Origin: Streptomyces sp. BK208
GTDB lineage: Bacteria > Actinomycetota > Actinomycetes > Streptomycetales > Streptomycetaceae
NCBI RefSeq assembly: GCF_004364245.1
Contig: NZ_SOAV01000009.1
Span: forward strand, 124,001-188,000
DNA length: 64,000 nt
Direction of reading: 5' to 3'
Position 1 is the stretch's first letter. Each line of letters opens with the position of its first letter. A model generated the notes under the pieces. It was not told the origin of the DNA. It searched no databases and was given only the letters and a program-made list of their open reading frames with translations. Made by a program: the position numbers and the translations under genes. Below are positions 41,553-49,840 of this stretch, one piece after another.

Positions 41553-43174
41553 CCGCCACCGCCGGCGCCACCACCCCGGCCTTGACGACCACCCGGCGCG
41601 GAAGCTCGCGGCAACTGGCCGGCACCGGCACGCTGCTGCGCTTCGCCCTGCGCCGCGACCGGGTGCTGATCCCCGTCTGGGTCGCGGTGAACGCCCTCAT
41701 GGTGCTCTCCATGCCGAGCACCCTCGACGGCCTGTACGGCACCGCCGCCGAACGCGCCGACCTGATGCGGCAGATGCGGACCAACTCCGCCCTGCGGGCG
41801 CTGGTCGGCCCCGTCTTCGGCGACGGTCTCGGCGCGCTCACCGCCTGGCGCGTCGGCCTGTACGCCGGCGCGCTCGCCGCCGTGATGAGCCTGCTGATCG
41901 TCGTACGGCACACCCGGGACGAGGAGGAGAGCGGGCGGCAGGAGATCGTCGTCTCCGCGGCGGTCGGCCGCCGGGCCCCGCTGACGGCGGCGCTGCTCAC
42001 GGCGGCGGTCGCCGACGCCGTCCTGGCCCTGCTGATCGCCGGGGGACTGGCCGGGCAGGGAGCGGCCGGCGCGGCGGCCCTCGGCCTGGGCATCGCGGGC
42101 ACCGGCATGCTCTTCGCGACCACGGCGGCGATCGTCGCCCAGCTGACCGAGAGCGCACGGCTCGCCCGGGGACTCACGGCGGCGGTGCTGGGCCTGGCCT
42201 TCGTGCTGCGCGCGGCGGGCGACTCGGGAACGGACGACGGGTCGTCGGTGTGGACGTGGATGTCGCCGCTGGGCTGGCTGGAGAACCTGCGGGCCTTCGC
42301 CGGTGAGCGGTGGTGGGTGCTGCTCCTGATCGTGGGCGCCGCGGTGGCGCAGGGGGCGGTGGCCTACGGGCTCGCCGGGCGCCGGGACCTCGGCATGAGC
42401 TTCCTGCCGACCCGCCCGGGACCGGCCGCCGGGCGCCTGCGGACCGCCGGTGCGCTGGCCTGGCGGCTCCAGCGCGGCGGCGTCCTCGGCTGGAGCGTCG
42501 GCTTCCTCCTCGCCGGTCTCGTCTACGGCGGGGTGACGGAGGGCGCGGCCGACCTCGTCGGGGACAACGAGCAGGCCCGCGGCGTCATCGAGCGGATGGG
42601 CGGACAGGCCGGGATCACCGACGCGTTCGTGTCGGCGATGGTCGGCATGCTCGGACTGGTCGCCGCGCTGTACGTGGTCGCCTCGGTGCTGCGGCTCAGC
42701 GGCGAGGAGACCTCCGGGCGCGCGGAACCGGTGCTCGCGGGCGCGGTGGGCCGGCTGCGGTGGGCCGCGGGGCACCTGGTGATCGCCTTCGGCGGTGCGG
42801 CGCTGCTCATGCTGCTCGCCGGGCTCGGCTTCGCGGCCGGGTACGGGCGGGACGCCGGGGCGATCATCGGCGCGTGCCTGGTGCAGCTGCCCGCGGTGTG
42901 GGTGATCGGCGGGGCCGCGGTACTGCTGCACGGCCTGCTGCCCCGGGCGGCGCCGGCCGCGTGGGCCGTCGCGGGCGCGGTACTGCTCCTCGGCTGGGTC
43001 GGACCGGCCCTCGACGTACCGCCGACCGTCCTCGACCTGTCCCCCTACGGCCACCTGCCGAAGCTGCCGGGCGGCCGGATGGACTGGCCGCCGGTGCTGG
43101 TGCTCACCTCGCTCGCGGTGGTCCTGGTGGGGACGGGCCTGACCGGCCTGCGACGTCGTGACCTGACGACGTGA
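41549..43174 (+). CDS. ABC-2 type permease (polyketide-antibiotic exporter-like)
   Basis: A 541-aa membrane protein with about 12 predicted helices in two sets separated near residue 290, the layout of large ABC-2 permeases annotated as exporters of polyketide antibiotics. A cytoplasmic N-terminal 40 residues precedes the first helix (VLIPVWVAVNALMVLSM). A helix-flanking motif DEEESGRQEIVVSAAVGRR near 127-145 recurs as GEETSGRAEPVLAGAVGRL near 388-406, showing an internal duplication. It is translationally coupled to the ATPase gene. The exported compound is unknown. Confidence 0.93.
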   Translation: MTATAGATTPALTTTRRGSSRQLAGTGTLLRFALRRDRVLIPVWVAVNALMVLSMPSTLDGLYGTAAERADLMRQMRTNSALRALVGPVFGDGLGALTAWRVGLYAGALAAVMSLLIVVRHTRDEEESGRQEIVVSAAVGRRAPLTAALLTAAVADAVLALLIAGGLAGQGAAGAAALGLGIAGTGMLFATTAAIVAQLTESARLARGLTAAVLGLAFVLRAAGDSGTDDGSSVWTWMSPLGWLENLRAFAGERWWVLLLIVGAAVAQGAVAYGLAGRRDLGMSFLPTRPGPAAGRLRTAGALAWRLQRGGVLGWSVGFLLAGLVYGGVTEGAADLVGDNEQARGVIERMGGQAGITDAFVSAMVGMLGLVAALYVVASVLRLSGEETSGRAEPVLAGAVGRLRWAAGHLVIAFGGAALLMLLAGLGFAAGYGRDAGAIIGACLVQLPAVWVIGGAAVLLHGLLPRAAPAAWAVAGAVLLLGWVGPALDVPPTVLDLSPYGHLPKLPGGRMDWPPVLVLTSLAVVLVGTGLTGLRRRDLTT

Positions 43175-43196
43175 CCGGCGGGAACGGGCCCGCGGC

Positions 43197-43231
43197 CCCG
43201 GTCCGGGACGCCGTGCGCGTCCCGGACCGGG
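43197..43231. terminator. perfect 15-bp bidirectional hairpin
   Basis: CCCGGTCCGGGACGC, 5-nt loop, and its exact complement. It separates the ABC operon and the convergent secreted EEP gene. Confidence 0.8.
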
Positions 43232-43237
43232 AGCGCG

Positions 43238-44749
43238 TCACCGTGCGGGCAGGACGACGCGTGCCTGGATCGGATAGTGGTCCGAACGACCCGCGTCGGC
43301 GGTCACGTCGCACGAGAGGACGGTCGCGTCGGACGGAGCGAACAGATAATCGATCTTGATGTTCCGCGTGCCCAGCGGTTTCGTCGCCCGGCCGTCACGG
43401 ATCCGGTCCGCCGACCGTCCCTCGTCGCACTCCCTGTCCGCCGCGTAGGCGAGGGTGACCACGTCCTTGGGGGTGTCGGGCGAGGCCGAGTCCGGTGGTA
43501 CGGAGTTGAAGTCGCCGCCGTACACGGTGCGGTATCCGGCCGGCGTGTACGAGTGGACGATGTCCTGCAGCATCGCCGCCTGCTCCCTGCGCTTCGTCCC
43601 GTCGGCGTCGTCCTGCGCCACCCCGGCACTGAAGTGGGCCGTGCAGAACTGAAGCGCCTGGGCCGGGAGAACGGCACACAGCGCGGTGCGCTGCTCCATG
43701 CGCACCCACGTGTCCCCGATGGTCCTGTTCTTCGGCGAGGGCAGGTCGTAGGACGTGTACCAGACGTTGGAGTCCGGCACGGCGAGAGCGATGCCGTAGG
43801 AGCCCCGGTCCGTCCAACCCGCGCTCTCCGAACCTGCGTTGTCGCAGGTCCTCGCGGCCTTCACGGACGATCCGTCGACGTCGAACTTGATGGGCGCGAA
43901 GCGCACGTCCCACCCGGAGGAGGTCGCCTCTTCCAACGCGCGTTCGATCGCCTTGGCGTGCGACTCGCAGAGCTCCTGGAGGAACACCGCCCGGTACTGG
44001 CCCGCGCCGGAGCCCAGCCGGGCGGCGATCTGGCTCCCCAAGGCGGCGCCGTCCACCCTGTGGTTGAGGCAGTCACCGTTGTGATTGGCGCAGACGTTCC
44101 ACGTCATGACCCGGAAGTCGGCGCTCGTGGCGGGGGCCGCGGGAGCGGGCCGAGGCCCTTGGTCGCTCGCGTTCTCCTCACCGAGGTACACGAGCCGGAA
44201 CTTCTCCCACGAGCCCACCGAGTCGGAACGCGCCCGCAGCAGCCCGCGGTCGGTGTCCGAGTCCTCCATCTCGGCGCTCACGTACTTGTAGCCGTCGTCC
44301 GTCCAGGCGCTGAGGGCGTAGGTGCCGTCGGCCTGCTTCTTCAGGTGCAGCTTCTCCCATTCGCCGACGGTCGCGCCCCGGGCCCGCAGCAGGTTCTCGT
44401 GGGTGCCCGCGTCGTTCCGCTCGGTCGTGACGTAGTTCCCGTTCCCCTCCGAGCGGAGGGTGGCCGTCCACCCCTTGTCGTCGGTGTGCAGCGTGAACTT
44501 CTCCCAGGAGCCCAGGTCGTCGACGGAGTCCGCGGTCGTGCGGGCGCGCAGCATGCCCTCCCCGTCGCCGCCCGTGTCGACCTCCGCCGACACGTAGAGC
44601 CCTCCGGCACCGACGGACTGGAGGGCGTACTTGTCACCGGCCGTGACGGGAACCGGCCGGGCGGCCGCCTGCGCCTCCACGGTCGACATCGTTATCAGCG
44701 CGAACAGAGCGGAGCACAGGACCACCAAGTGCCTTGCTTTCCTTCTCAT
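43238..44749 (-). CDS. secreted fascin-like beta-trefoil fused to an EEP nuclease/phosphatase domain
   Basis: A 503-aa exported protein. A signal peptide covers about 1-29 (RRKARHLVV then a hydrophobic core, VEAQA). Residues about 35-190 hold three repeats, each ending LLRAR..VG.WEK, the repeat number of a fascin-type beta-trefoil. From about 210 comes an EEP domain with MTWNVCANHNGDC, FLQELCES, the YGGDFNSVPPDS metal site and the C-terminal DHYPIQARV. Four or more cysteines suggest disulphides. It is likely to act extracellularly on nucleic acid, a nucleotide or a phospholipid. The ATG at 44749 is the first codon with a proper signal. Monocistronic, and divergent from a small membrane protein. 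Confidence 0.92.
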   Translation of the reverse strand: MRRKARHLVVLCSALFALITMSTVEAQAAARPVPVTAGDKYALQSVGAGGLYVSAEVDTGGDGEGMLRARTTADSVDDLGSWEKFTLHTDDKGWTATLRSEGNGNYVTTERNDAGTHENLLRARGATVGEWEKLHLKKQADGTYALSAWTDDGYKYVSAEMEDSDTDRGLLRARSDSVGSWEKFRLVYLGEENASDQGPRPAPAAPATSADFRVMTWNVCANHNGDCLNHRVDGAALGSQIAARLGSGAGQYRAVFLQELCESHAKAIERALEEATSSGWDVRFAPIKFDVDGSSVKAARTCDNAGSESAGWTDRGSYGIALAVPDSNVWYTSYDLPSPKNRTIGDTWVRMEQRTALCAVLPAQALQFCTAHFSAGVAQDDADGTKRREQAAMLQDIVHSYTPAGYRTVYGGDFNSVPPDSASPDTPKDVVTLAYAADRECDEGRSADRIRDGRATKPLGTRNIKIDYLFAPSDATVLSCDVTADAGRSDHYPIQARVVLPAR

Positions 44750-44802
44750 TTACCCCCACCTCAGGTCATGCGTCGTCAGTGCGGGCACTGTACGTCGCTT
44801 CG

Positions 44803-45114
44803 ATGGGTGATGAAACCAACCGCCGGGGTGGGAGCGTCGGGGCAGGTATGGGTCGGGATGCGGTGGCGGGCGGTGGGTGTGCGGTCTCGGTGGCCGGGGC
44901 CGTGGGTGCGGTGGTCGTCTGGGGGCGGACCTCGCGGACCCAGCGGCACCTGGGCAACGGGTTCGAGAACAACGGGCAGGACTTCGGTGCCGTCCTCACC
45001 GAGCTGCCGCTGGTCTTCCTCGCCGGGGCCGTCGTACCCGCCGTGCTCTGGGGGCTCGGCGCCTGGCTGCTGTGGCGGCGCCGGCGCCGGCGCTCGTCAC
45101 AGTTCCACGCGTAG
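44803..45114 (+). CDS. small two-TM membrane protein
   Basis: A 103-aa hypothetical protein with two predicted helices (about 21-42 and 70-92) and a C-terminal Arg cluster (WRRRRRRRS). Its last 18 bases overlap the 3' end of the convergent P450 gene, so one end is unusual or the annotation is uncertain. There is no clear Shine-Dalgarno; a weak TACGTC lies 6 nt before the ATG. I do not recognise a family. Confidence 0.55.
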   Translation: MGDETNRRGGSVGAGMGRDAVAGGGCAVSVAGAVGAVVVWGRTSRTQRHLGNGFENNGQDFGAVLTELPLVFLAGAVVPAVLWGLGAWLLWRRRRRRSSQFHA

Positions 45115-46326
45115 CCCCGTCAGTCCGCGCATCACGAAGTTCGGCCTGCGTTCCGGTTCCGCCGCCAGGCGCAGCGTGGGGGCGCGCTCCAGCAGGGACG
45201 TCATGGACGCCGCCAGTTCGATGCGGGCCAGCGGGGCGCCGATGCAGTAGTGGATGCCCGCGCTGAAGGAGATGTGCGGGTTGTCCCGGCGGGTGAGGTC
45301 GAGGCGGTCCGGGGCGTCGAAGACCGCCGGGTCGTGGTTGGCCGAACCGAACAGCATCGCCACCTCGGCCCCGCACGGGAGGACCGTGCCGTCGATCTCG
45401 ATCTCGTCGAGGACCCAGCGCTCGAAGAGCTGCAGCGGGGTGTCGTAACGCATCAGCTCCTCTACGGCGGACGGGACGAGGGAGTGGTCGGCGCGCAGGG
45501 CGGCCAGCTGGCCGGGGTGGCGGAAGAGCGCCAGCCAGCCGTTGGTGGTGGCGTTCACGGTGGCCTCGTGGCCGGCGTTCAGGAGCAGGACGCAGGTCGA
45601 GATCATCTCCTGCTCGGTGAGCCGGTCGTCGTCCTCGTCGTGCGCCGCGATCAGACCCGAGATCAGGTCGTCGCCGGGCTCCTTGCGACGCGCCGCGATC
45701 AGTGAGCGCAGGTACTCCGAGAAGTCGAGCGACGCGCGCACCGCCTTCGCCGCCGTCTCCTCGGACGGGTTCAGCTCGTACATCCCGCAGATGTCCGCCG
45801 ACCAGGGGCGCAGCGGGGCACGGTCGGACTCCGGGATGCCCAGCATCTCGGCGATCACGGCGACCGGCAGCGGCTCGGCCACGTCGGTGAGCAGGTCACC
45901 GCCGCCCGCCGCGACCAGCCGGGCCACCAGGTCGTCCGCCAGCCCGTGCACGTACGGCTTCAGCCGCTCCACCGTGCGCGGCGTGAACGCCTTCGACACC
46001 AGGCGCCGGATGCGGGTGTGGTCCGGCGGCTCCAGGTCGAGCATCCCGTGGTCGTTGAGCGTGTGGAAGGGCTCCTGCTCCGGCGGGGGTGCGGTGCGGC
46101 CGAAGTCCTCGTCCGAGAAACGGTGCCGGTGGGTCCGGCCGAGGCGGCGGTCGCGCAGCAGCGCCGAGACGTCCGCGTGGTGCGGTACCAGCCACTGGTC
46201 GCTCGGCTCGTAGTAGAGCACGCGTCCCCGCGCCCGCAGCTCCGCGAAGGCGGGGTACGGGTCGGCGAGGAACGCCGGGTCCCACGGGTCGAACGCGAGG
46301 TCGGACTCATCGGTTGCAGCCGTCAT
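45097..46326 (-). CDS. cytochrome P450, CYP107-like
   Basis: A 409-aa cytosolic P450. It has I-helix LLNAGHEATVNAT near 241-253 (with the unusual HEAT in place of HET), K-helix ExxR in EELMRYD near 284-290, and the heme ligand Cys in FSAGIHYCIGAPLAR near 349-363. The heme region fits the CYP107 family; from memory the S. coelicolor counterpart at this locus is CYP107T1. No ferredoxin or reductase gene is adjacent, so redox partners are elsewhere. The substrate is unknown. Confidence 0.95.
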   Translation of the reverse strand: MTAATDESDLAFDPWDPAFLADPYPAFAELRARGRVLYYEPSDQWLVPHHADVSALLRDRRLGRTHRHRFSDEDFGRTAPPPEQEPFHTLNDHGMLDLEPPDHTRIRRLVSKAFTPRTVERLKPYVHGLADDLVARLVAAGGGDLLTDVAEPLPVAVIAEMLGIPESDRAPLRPWSADICGMYELNPSEETAAKAVRASLDFSEYLRSLIAARRKEPGDDLISGLIAAHDEDDDRLTEQEMISTCVLLLNAGHEATVNATTNGWLALFRHPGQLAALRADHSLVPSAVEELMRYDTPLQLFERWVLDEIEIDGTVLPCGAEVAMLFGSANHDPAVFDAPDRLDLTRRDNPHISFSAGIHYCIGAPLARIELAASMTSLLERAPTLRLAAEPERRPNFVMRGLTGLRVEL

Positions 46327-46462
46327 GGACGGACCATAGGAAACGAGGAGCCGCCGCGAAAGGGGACGGACACGGCCCGAGGCGCGCCGGGCCCTCGTCG
46401 CCTGTCCCGGTCCGGCACCAGGGGCAGCAACAGGGGCCGCTACGTGTGGTGCGAGGCCGGTG

Positions 46463-46518
46463 CCGGTCAGCCCGGTGTCACCCGGCGGGCCCGGTCAGCC
46501 CGGTGTCACCAGGCGGGC
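46463..46518 (-). repeat. 28-bp tandem duplication at the 3' end of the LuxR-type regulator gene
   Basis: Copies 46463-46490 and 46491-46518 differ at one position. The unit covers the last codons and stop of the regulator gene. Because 28 is not a multiple of 3, the duplicated copy is non-coding. Confidence 0.7.
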
Positions 46519-47160
46519 CTCGTAGGCGAAGACCGCTGCCTGGGTGCGGTCGCGCAGGCCCAGCTTCACCAGGACGCGGCTGACGTGGGTCTTGATCGTC
46601 GACTCGGCGACCACGAGACGCTCGGCGATCTCCGAGTTGGACAGGCCCTGGGCGATCAGGACCAGCACCTCCGTCTCGCGCTCCGTCAGGTCGCCGTAGG
46701 CCCCCTGGGCCGAGGGCATCAGGCGCGGGGTCTCGGACAGCTTGGAGAACTCGGTGATCAGGCGCTTGGTGATCGAAGGGGCGAGAAGGGCCTCGCCGGC
46801 CGCCACCACCCGGACACCGTCCGCGAGCTGCCGGGCCGAGGCGTCCTTGAGCAGGAAACCGGACGCGCCCGCGCGCAACGCCTGGTACACGTACTCGTCG
46901 AGGTCGAAGGTGGTGAGGACCAGCACCTTCGACGTGCCGTCCGCCGCGACGATCTCCCGCGTGGCCTCGATACCGTTCAACTCGGGCATCCGGATGTCCA
47001 TCAGCACGACGTCCGGAGCCAGCTCGCGGACCTTCGCCACCGCCTCCCGGCCGTTGACCGCCTCACCGGCGACCTCGATGTCCGGCATCGCGTTCAACAG
47101 GACCGAGAAGCCCTCGCGCACCATCATCTGATCGTCGGCGATCAGCACCCGGATCGTCAT
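46495..47160 (-). CDS. NarL/LuxR-family response regulator
   Basis: A 221-aa regulator: receiver domain with DD at 9-10, the phospho-acceptor Asp near 54 in VLMDIRMPE and Lys in FLLKDAS, then a LuxR helix-turn-helix at about 152-215 (LTERETEVLVLIAQGLSNSEIAERLVVAESTIKTHV). It acts with the kinase whose stop overlaps its start (ATGA). A 28-bp tandem duplication spans its 3' end. The target genes are unknown; the adjacent P450 gene is a candidate. Confidence 0.95.
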   Translation of the reverse strand: MTIRVLIADDQMMVREGFSVLLNAMPDIEVAGEAVNGREAVAKVRELAPDVVLMDIRMPELNGIEATREIVAADGTSKVLVLTTFDLDEYVYQALRAGASGFLLKDASARQLADGVRVVAAGEALLAPSITKRLITEFSKLSETPRLMPSAQGAYGDLTERETEVLVLIAQGLSNSEIAERLVVAESTIKTHVSRVLVKLGLRDRTQAAVFAYEARLVTPG

Positions 47161-48503
47161 GCGTCACCCTCGGTCCGAGCGGGGACCGGCAGGAACACCG
47201 CCACCTCGTACCCTCCGTCGTCCGTCGGTCCCGCCGTCATCTCACCGTTCAGCATGGAGACGCGCTCACGCATGCCCGTGATGCCGTGCCCCGCCCCCGG
47301 CGACGGTTTGACCAGGGTGTTCTGCGGGACGGCGGTGTTGACCACACGCAGGCCCAGACCGCCCAGGACGTAGGAGACCTCGACGCGGGCCGTCGCGCCC
47401 GGCGCGTGGCGCAGGCTGTTGCTCAGCGCCTCCTGCACGATCCGGTACGCCGACAGCTCCACGCCGGGCGGCAGCTCGCGCACCGCTCCGGTCACCGCCT
47501 TGTCGACGGCCAGGCCGGCATCGCGCACGTTGGCCAGGAGGGCGTCCAGGTCCGCCAGCGTGGGCTGCGGGGCGTCCGGGGCCTCGTAGTCCTCGGCTCG
47601 GACGACTCCCAGGACGCGGCGCAGCTCGGTGAGGGCCGCCACCGCGTTCTCCCGGATGGTCGCGAAGGCGCGCTCCAGCTCCTCCGGCGGATTCTCCACC
47701 CGGTAGGGCGCGGCCTCCGCCTGGATGGCGACCACCGACATGTGGTGCGCGACCACGTCGTGCAGCTCGCGGGCGATGGTGGTGCGCTCCTCCAGCAGGG
47801 TCCGCCGGGAACGCTCGTGCGCGGTGACCGTCTGCTCGGCGGTCACCCGCTGCCGGGCGTCCCGCCGGATGTGCCAGACCGATACGAACAGCAGCGCGAA
47901 GGCGGTGAGGACCAGCAGCGGGGTGGAATTGCTCCCGTAGTGCCCGGCGCCCCAGAAGGAGTCGTTGAGGAATCCGTACGCCGCGGTCAGGGCCCACATC
48001 CACGCGGCCGTCCGGGGCCGGGTCCGTATCGCCACGACCACCAGGACCACGGTGTGGCACAGGAAGGCACCGGGCAGCCACGGCCACTCCCCCCAGCTGC
48101 TGCCGAGCAGCGCGACCACGGGGGTCGCCGCCATCGACATCCAGAAGGCACCCACCGGCCGGACCAGGGTGGCCAGCACCGGCGCCGCGCACGCCAGCCC
48201 GCTCAGCAGGGCCAACGGGCCGTCGGTCGCCCCCTCGACCGCCCCGGCGTAGAAGCACAGCAGGGCGAGGGCGGCCACCACCGCGTGCGGGAGGCGCGCC
48301 GCGTGGGGCTTCAGCCTGGCCGGCAGACGGCGGAACACCGGACCGTCCGTGCCTGCGCGGGGCAACGGCCGGTAGGCGAAGGCGTCGTGGAACAGATCCT
48401 CGCGGAGCCCGCTGAGGGCATTCTCCGCCAGCCGGAACTCGGGGCTGCGCGATCCGCTCCCCTCTCCGGGGGGCGGGGTCCGCATCTGGGTCGTCTCGGT
48501 CAC
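47157..48503 (-). CDS. NarL-type sensor histidine kinase (HisKA_3)
   Basis: A 448-aa kinase. About five membrane helices lie at roughly 75-210. The dimerisation/phospho-acceptor helix has ERTTIARELHDVVAHHMSV with the His near 247, and the ATP-binding domain has NSLRHAPGA and GHGITGMRERV. The start is the GTG at 48503. It has no large extracytoplasmic loop, so it probably senses a membrane-associated signal, as in LiaS/DesK-like systems. Operon with the response regulator. Confidence 0.94.
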   Translation of the reverse strand: MTETTQMRTPPPGEGSGSRSPEFRLAENALSGLREDLFHDAFAYRPLPRAGTDGPVFRRLPARLKPHAARLPHAVVAALALLCFYAGAVEGATDGPLALLSGLACAAPVLATLVRPVGAFWMSMAATPVVALLGSSWGEWPWLPGAFLCHTVVLVVVAIRTRPRTAAWMWALTAAYGFLNDSFWGAGHYGSNSTPLLVLTAFALLFVSVWHIRRDARQRVTAEQTVTAHERSRRTLLEERTTIARELHDVVAHHMSVVAIQAEAAPYRVENPPEELERAFATIRENAVAALTELRRVLGVVRAEDYEAPDAPQPTLADLDALLANVRDAGLAVDKAVTGAVRELPPGVELSAYRIVQEALSNSLRHAPGATARVEVSYVLGGLGLRVVNTAVPQNTLVKPSPGAGHGITGMRERVSMLNGEMTAGPTDDGGYEVAVFLPVPARTEGDA

Positions 48504-48603
48504 GTCGGCAACGGTAGGCGCAGCACGGGTACGGCGTCGTCACCAGTGAGAGGGGTCCTGACGCATCCGTCTCAGGTACTACGGGGGTGAGGCGGCCAGC
48601 CCG

Positions 48604-48635
48604 CCTGCCCACACGGCAGGGCAGGGCAGGGCAGG
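48604..48635. repeat. GCAGG-type short tandem repeat with hairpin potential
   Basis: Four GGCAG-type 5-mers in a row (48615-48635) preceded by CCTGCC (48604-48609), which can pair with the first GGCAGG. It is downstream of the alpha/beta-hydrolase gene and may serve as its terminator. Confidence 0.35.
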
Positions 48636-48739
48636 TATCACGGGTACGACGGCACCCGCCTCCCGCTCATTCGAGCAGGTCGAGGACACGCCCGGCGGAA
48701 GTGTTCACGTTTCCGCGGCACACGCCCTCCCCCTCCCGC

Positions 48740-49642
48740 TCACCAAGCGAGCTGCGCGATCTCCTCCGCCACCACCGCGCACGCGTCCGCCACCGGGTCG
48801 ATCAGCGGGTAGTGGCCCACGTCCTCCAGCAGCGTCACCCCCACCACCTCGCCGGCCTTCGCCGCCGCATCGGCGTACGCCTCGGCCACCGCCTGCGGCA
48901 CGTCCACGTCGGCACGGCCCTGCACGAGGGTCGTCGCGATCCCGGTGGGCAGCAGCAGGGCGGGATCGGCGTACGGCCGCCGCTCGGTGAACAGCTCGCC
49001 GCCGCCGAGCAGTTGCCGCGCCGCGCCACCGCACACGCCGAGCCGGTCGGCGACCTCGAAGTCGGCGATCGGCGCGAGGGCCACCACGCCCCGAAGGGGG
49101 GCCGGGCGACCGGTCCGCCACGGGGCGTCCGCCGGCAGCAGATGCCGGGCGGCCGCCCACAGGGCGAGGTGACCGCCGGCGGAGTGGCCGGTGAGCACCG
49201 TACGGCGGGCGTCGGCCAGCGGCAGGTGGCGTCGGACCAGCTCCGGCAGCGCGTCCAGCGCTGCGGCCACGTCGTCGAACGTGTCGGGCCAGCGCCCGGC
49301 CACGGGGTCCCCGGAGCCCTCGGCATCGGGACCCTCGGCCCCGCGACGGTACTCGACGCTGGCCACGGCGAAGCCCCGCCCGGCCAGGAAACCGGCGAAC
49401 GGGCTGATGTGCCGCCGGTCGTACGGGGCGCGCCACGAGCCGCCGTGCAGGACCACCACCACGGGGGCGGCCTCGTCCGGCCCGGATTCGCCGCGCGGCA
49501 GGTAGAAGTCGATCACCTGGTCGGGGTGATCGCCGTAGCCGGCGGTGGAGTCGGGCGCGACCGCCGGGTGGGAGAGGGCCGATTTCTCCTCCGCGGCGTT
49601 CCTCGCTGCAGCGGTGCCCGGTTCTGCGGCGGCGTCCGGCAT
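48740..49642 (-). CDS. alpha/beta-hydrolase, probable kynurenine formamidase
   Basis: A 300-aa hydrolase with the HGGSW oxyanion motif (about 66-70) and the nucleophile GHSAGG (Ser near 150), the signature of the alpha/beta-hydrolase class of arylformamidase that hydrolyses N-formylkynurenine to kynurenine. Its location right after tryptophan 2,3-dioxygenase and kynureninase supports this reading. The ATG at 49642 follows GAGAGG; the longer frame has no conserved content. A hairpin at 49758-49783 separates it from the kynureninase gene, so it may have its own promoter. Confidence 0.85.
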   Translation of the reverse strand: MPDAAAEPGTAAARNAAEEKSALSHPAVAPDSTAGYGDHPDQVIDFYLPRGESGPDEAAPVVVVLHGGSWRAPYDRRHISPFAGFLAGRGFAVASVEYRRGAEGPDAEGSGDPVAGRWPDTFDDVAAALDALPELVRRHLPLADARRTVLTGHSAGGHLALWAAARHLLPADAPWRTGRPAPLRGVVALAPIADFEVADRLGVCGGAARQLLGGGELFTERRPYADPALLLPTGIATTLVQGRADVDVPQAVAEAYADAAAKAGEVVGVTLLEDVGHYPLIDPVADACAVVAEEIAQLAW

Positions 49643-49757
49643 GCTCAACCTCTCAGCGACGAAACGGTGTTGGCGGACCGGGGGTGGGGAATCGGCCGTT
49701 GGCGGGAAGTTATCAGGCCGGTGACGTGCGCGGACACGGGGATGTGACGCTGGGTGA

Positions 49758-49783
49758 GGGCCGGACGATGACGTGTCCGGCCC
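49758..49783 (-). terminator. hairpin between kynureninase and formamidase genes
   Basis: GGGCCGGAC, 8-nt loop, GTCCGGCCC: perfect 9-bp stem, 58 nt past the kynureninase stop. Confidence 0.55.
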
Positions 49784-49840
49784 CACCCCGCGGCGCACCC
49801 CGGGACCCGCTCCCGCGGCTCAACCGCACCGCTGCCCGGT

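Noticed and set aside
45097..48503. P450 plus two-component system as a biosynthetic cluster
   Set aside because: No scaffold-forming enzyme (PKS, NRPS, terpene synthase) nearby; the neighbours are core genes.
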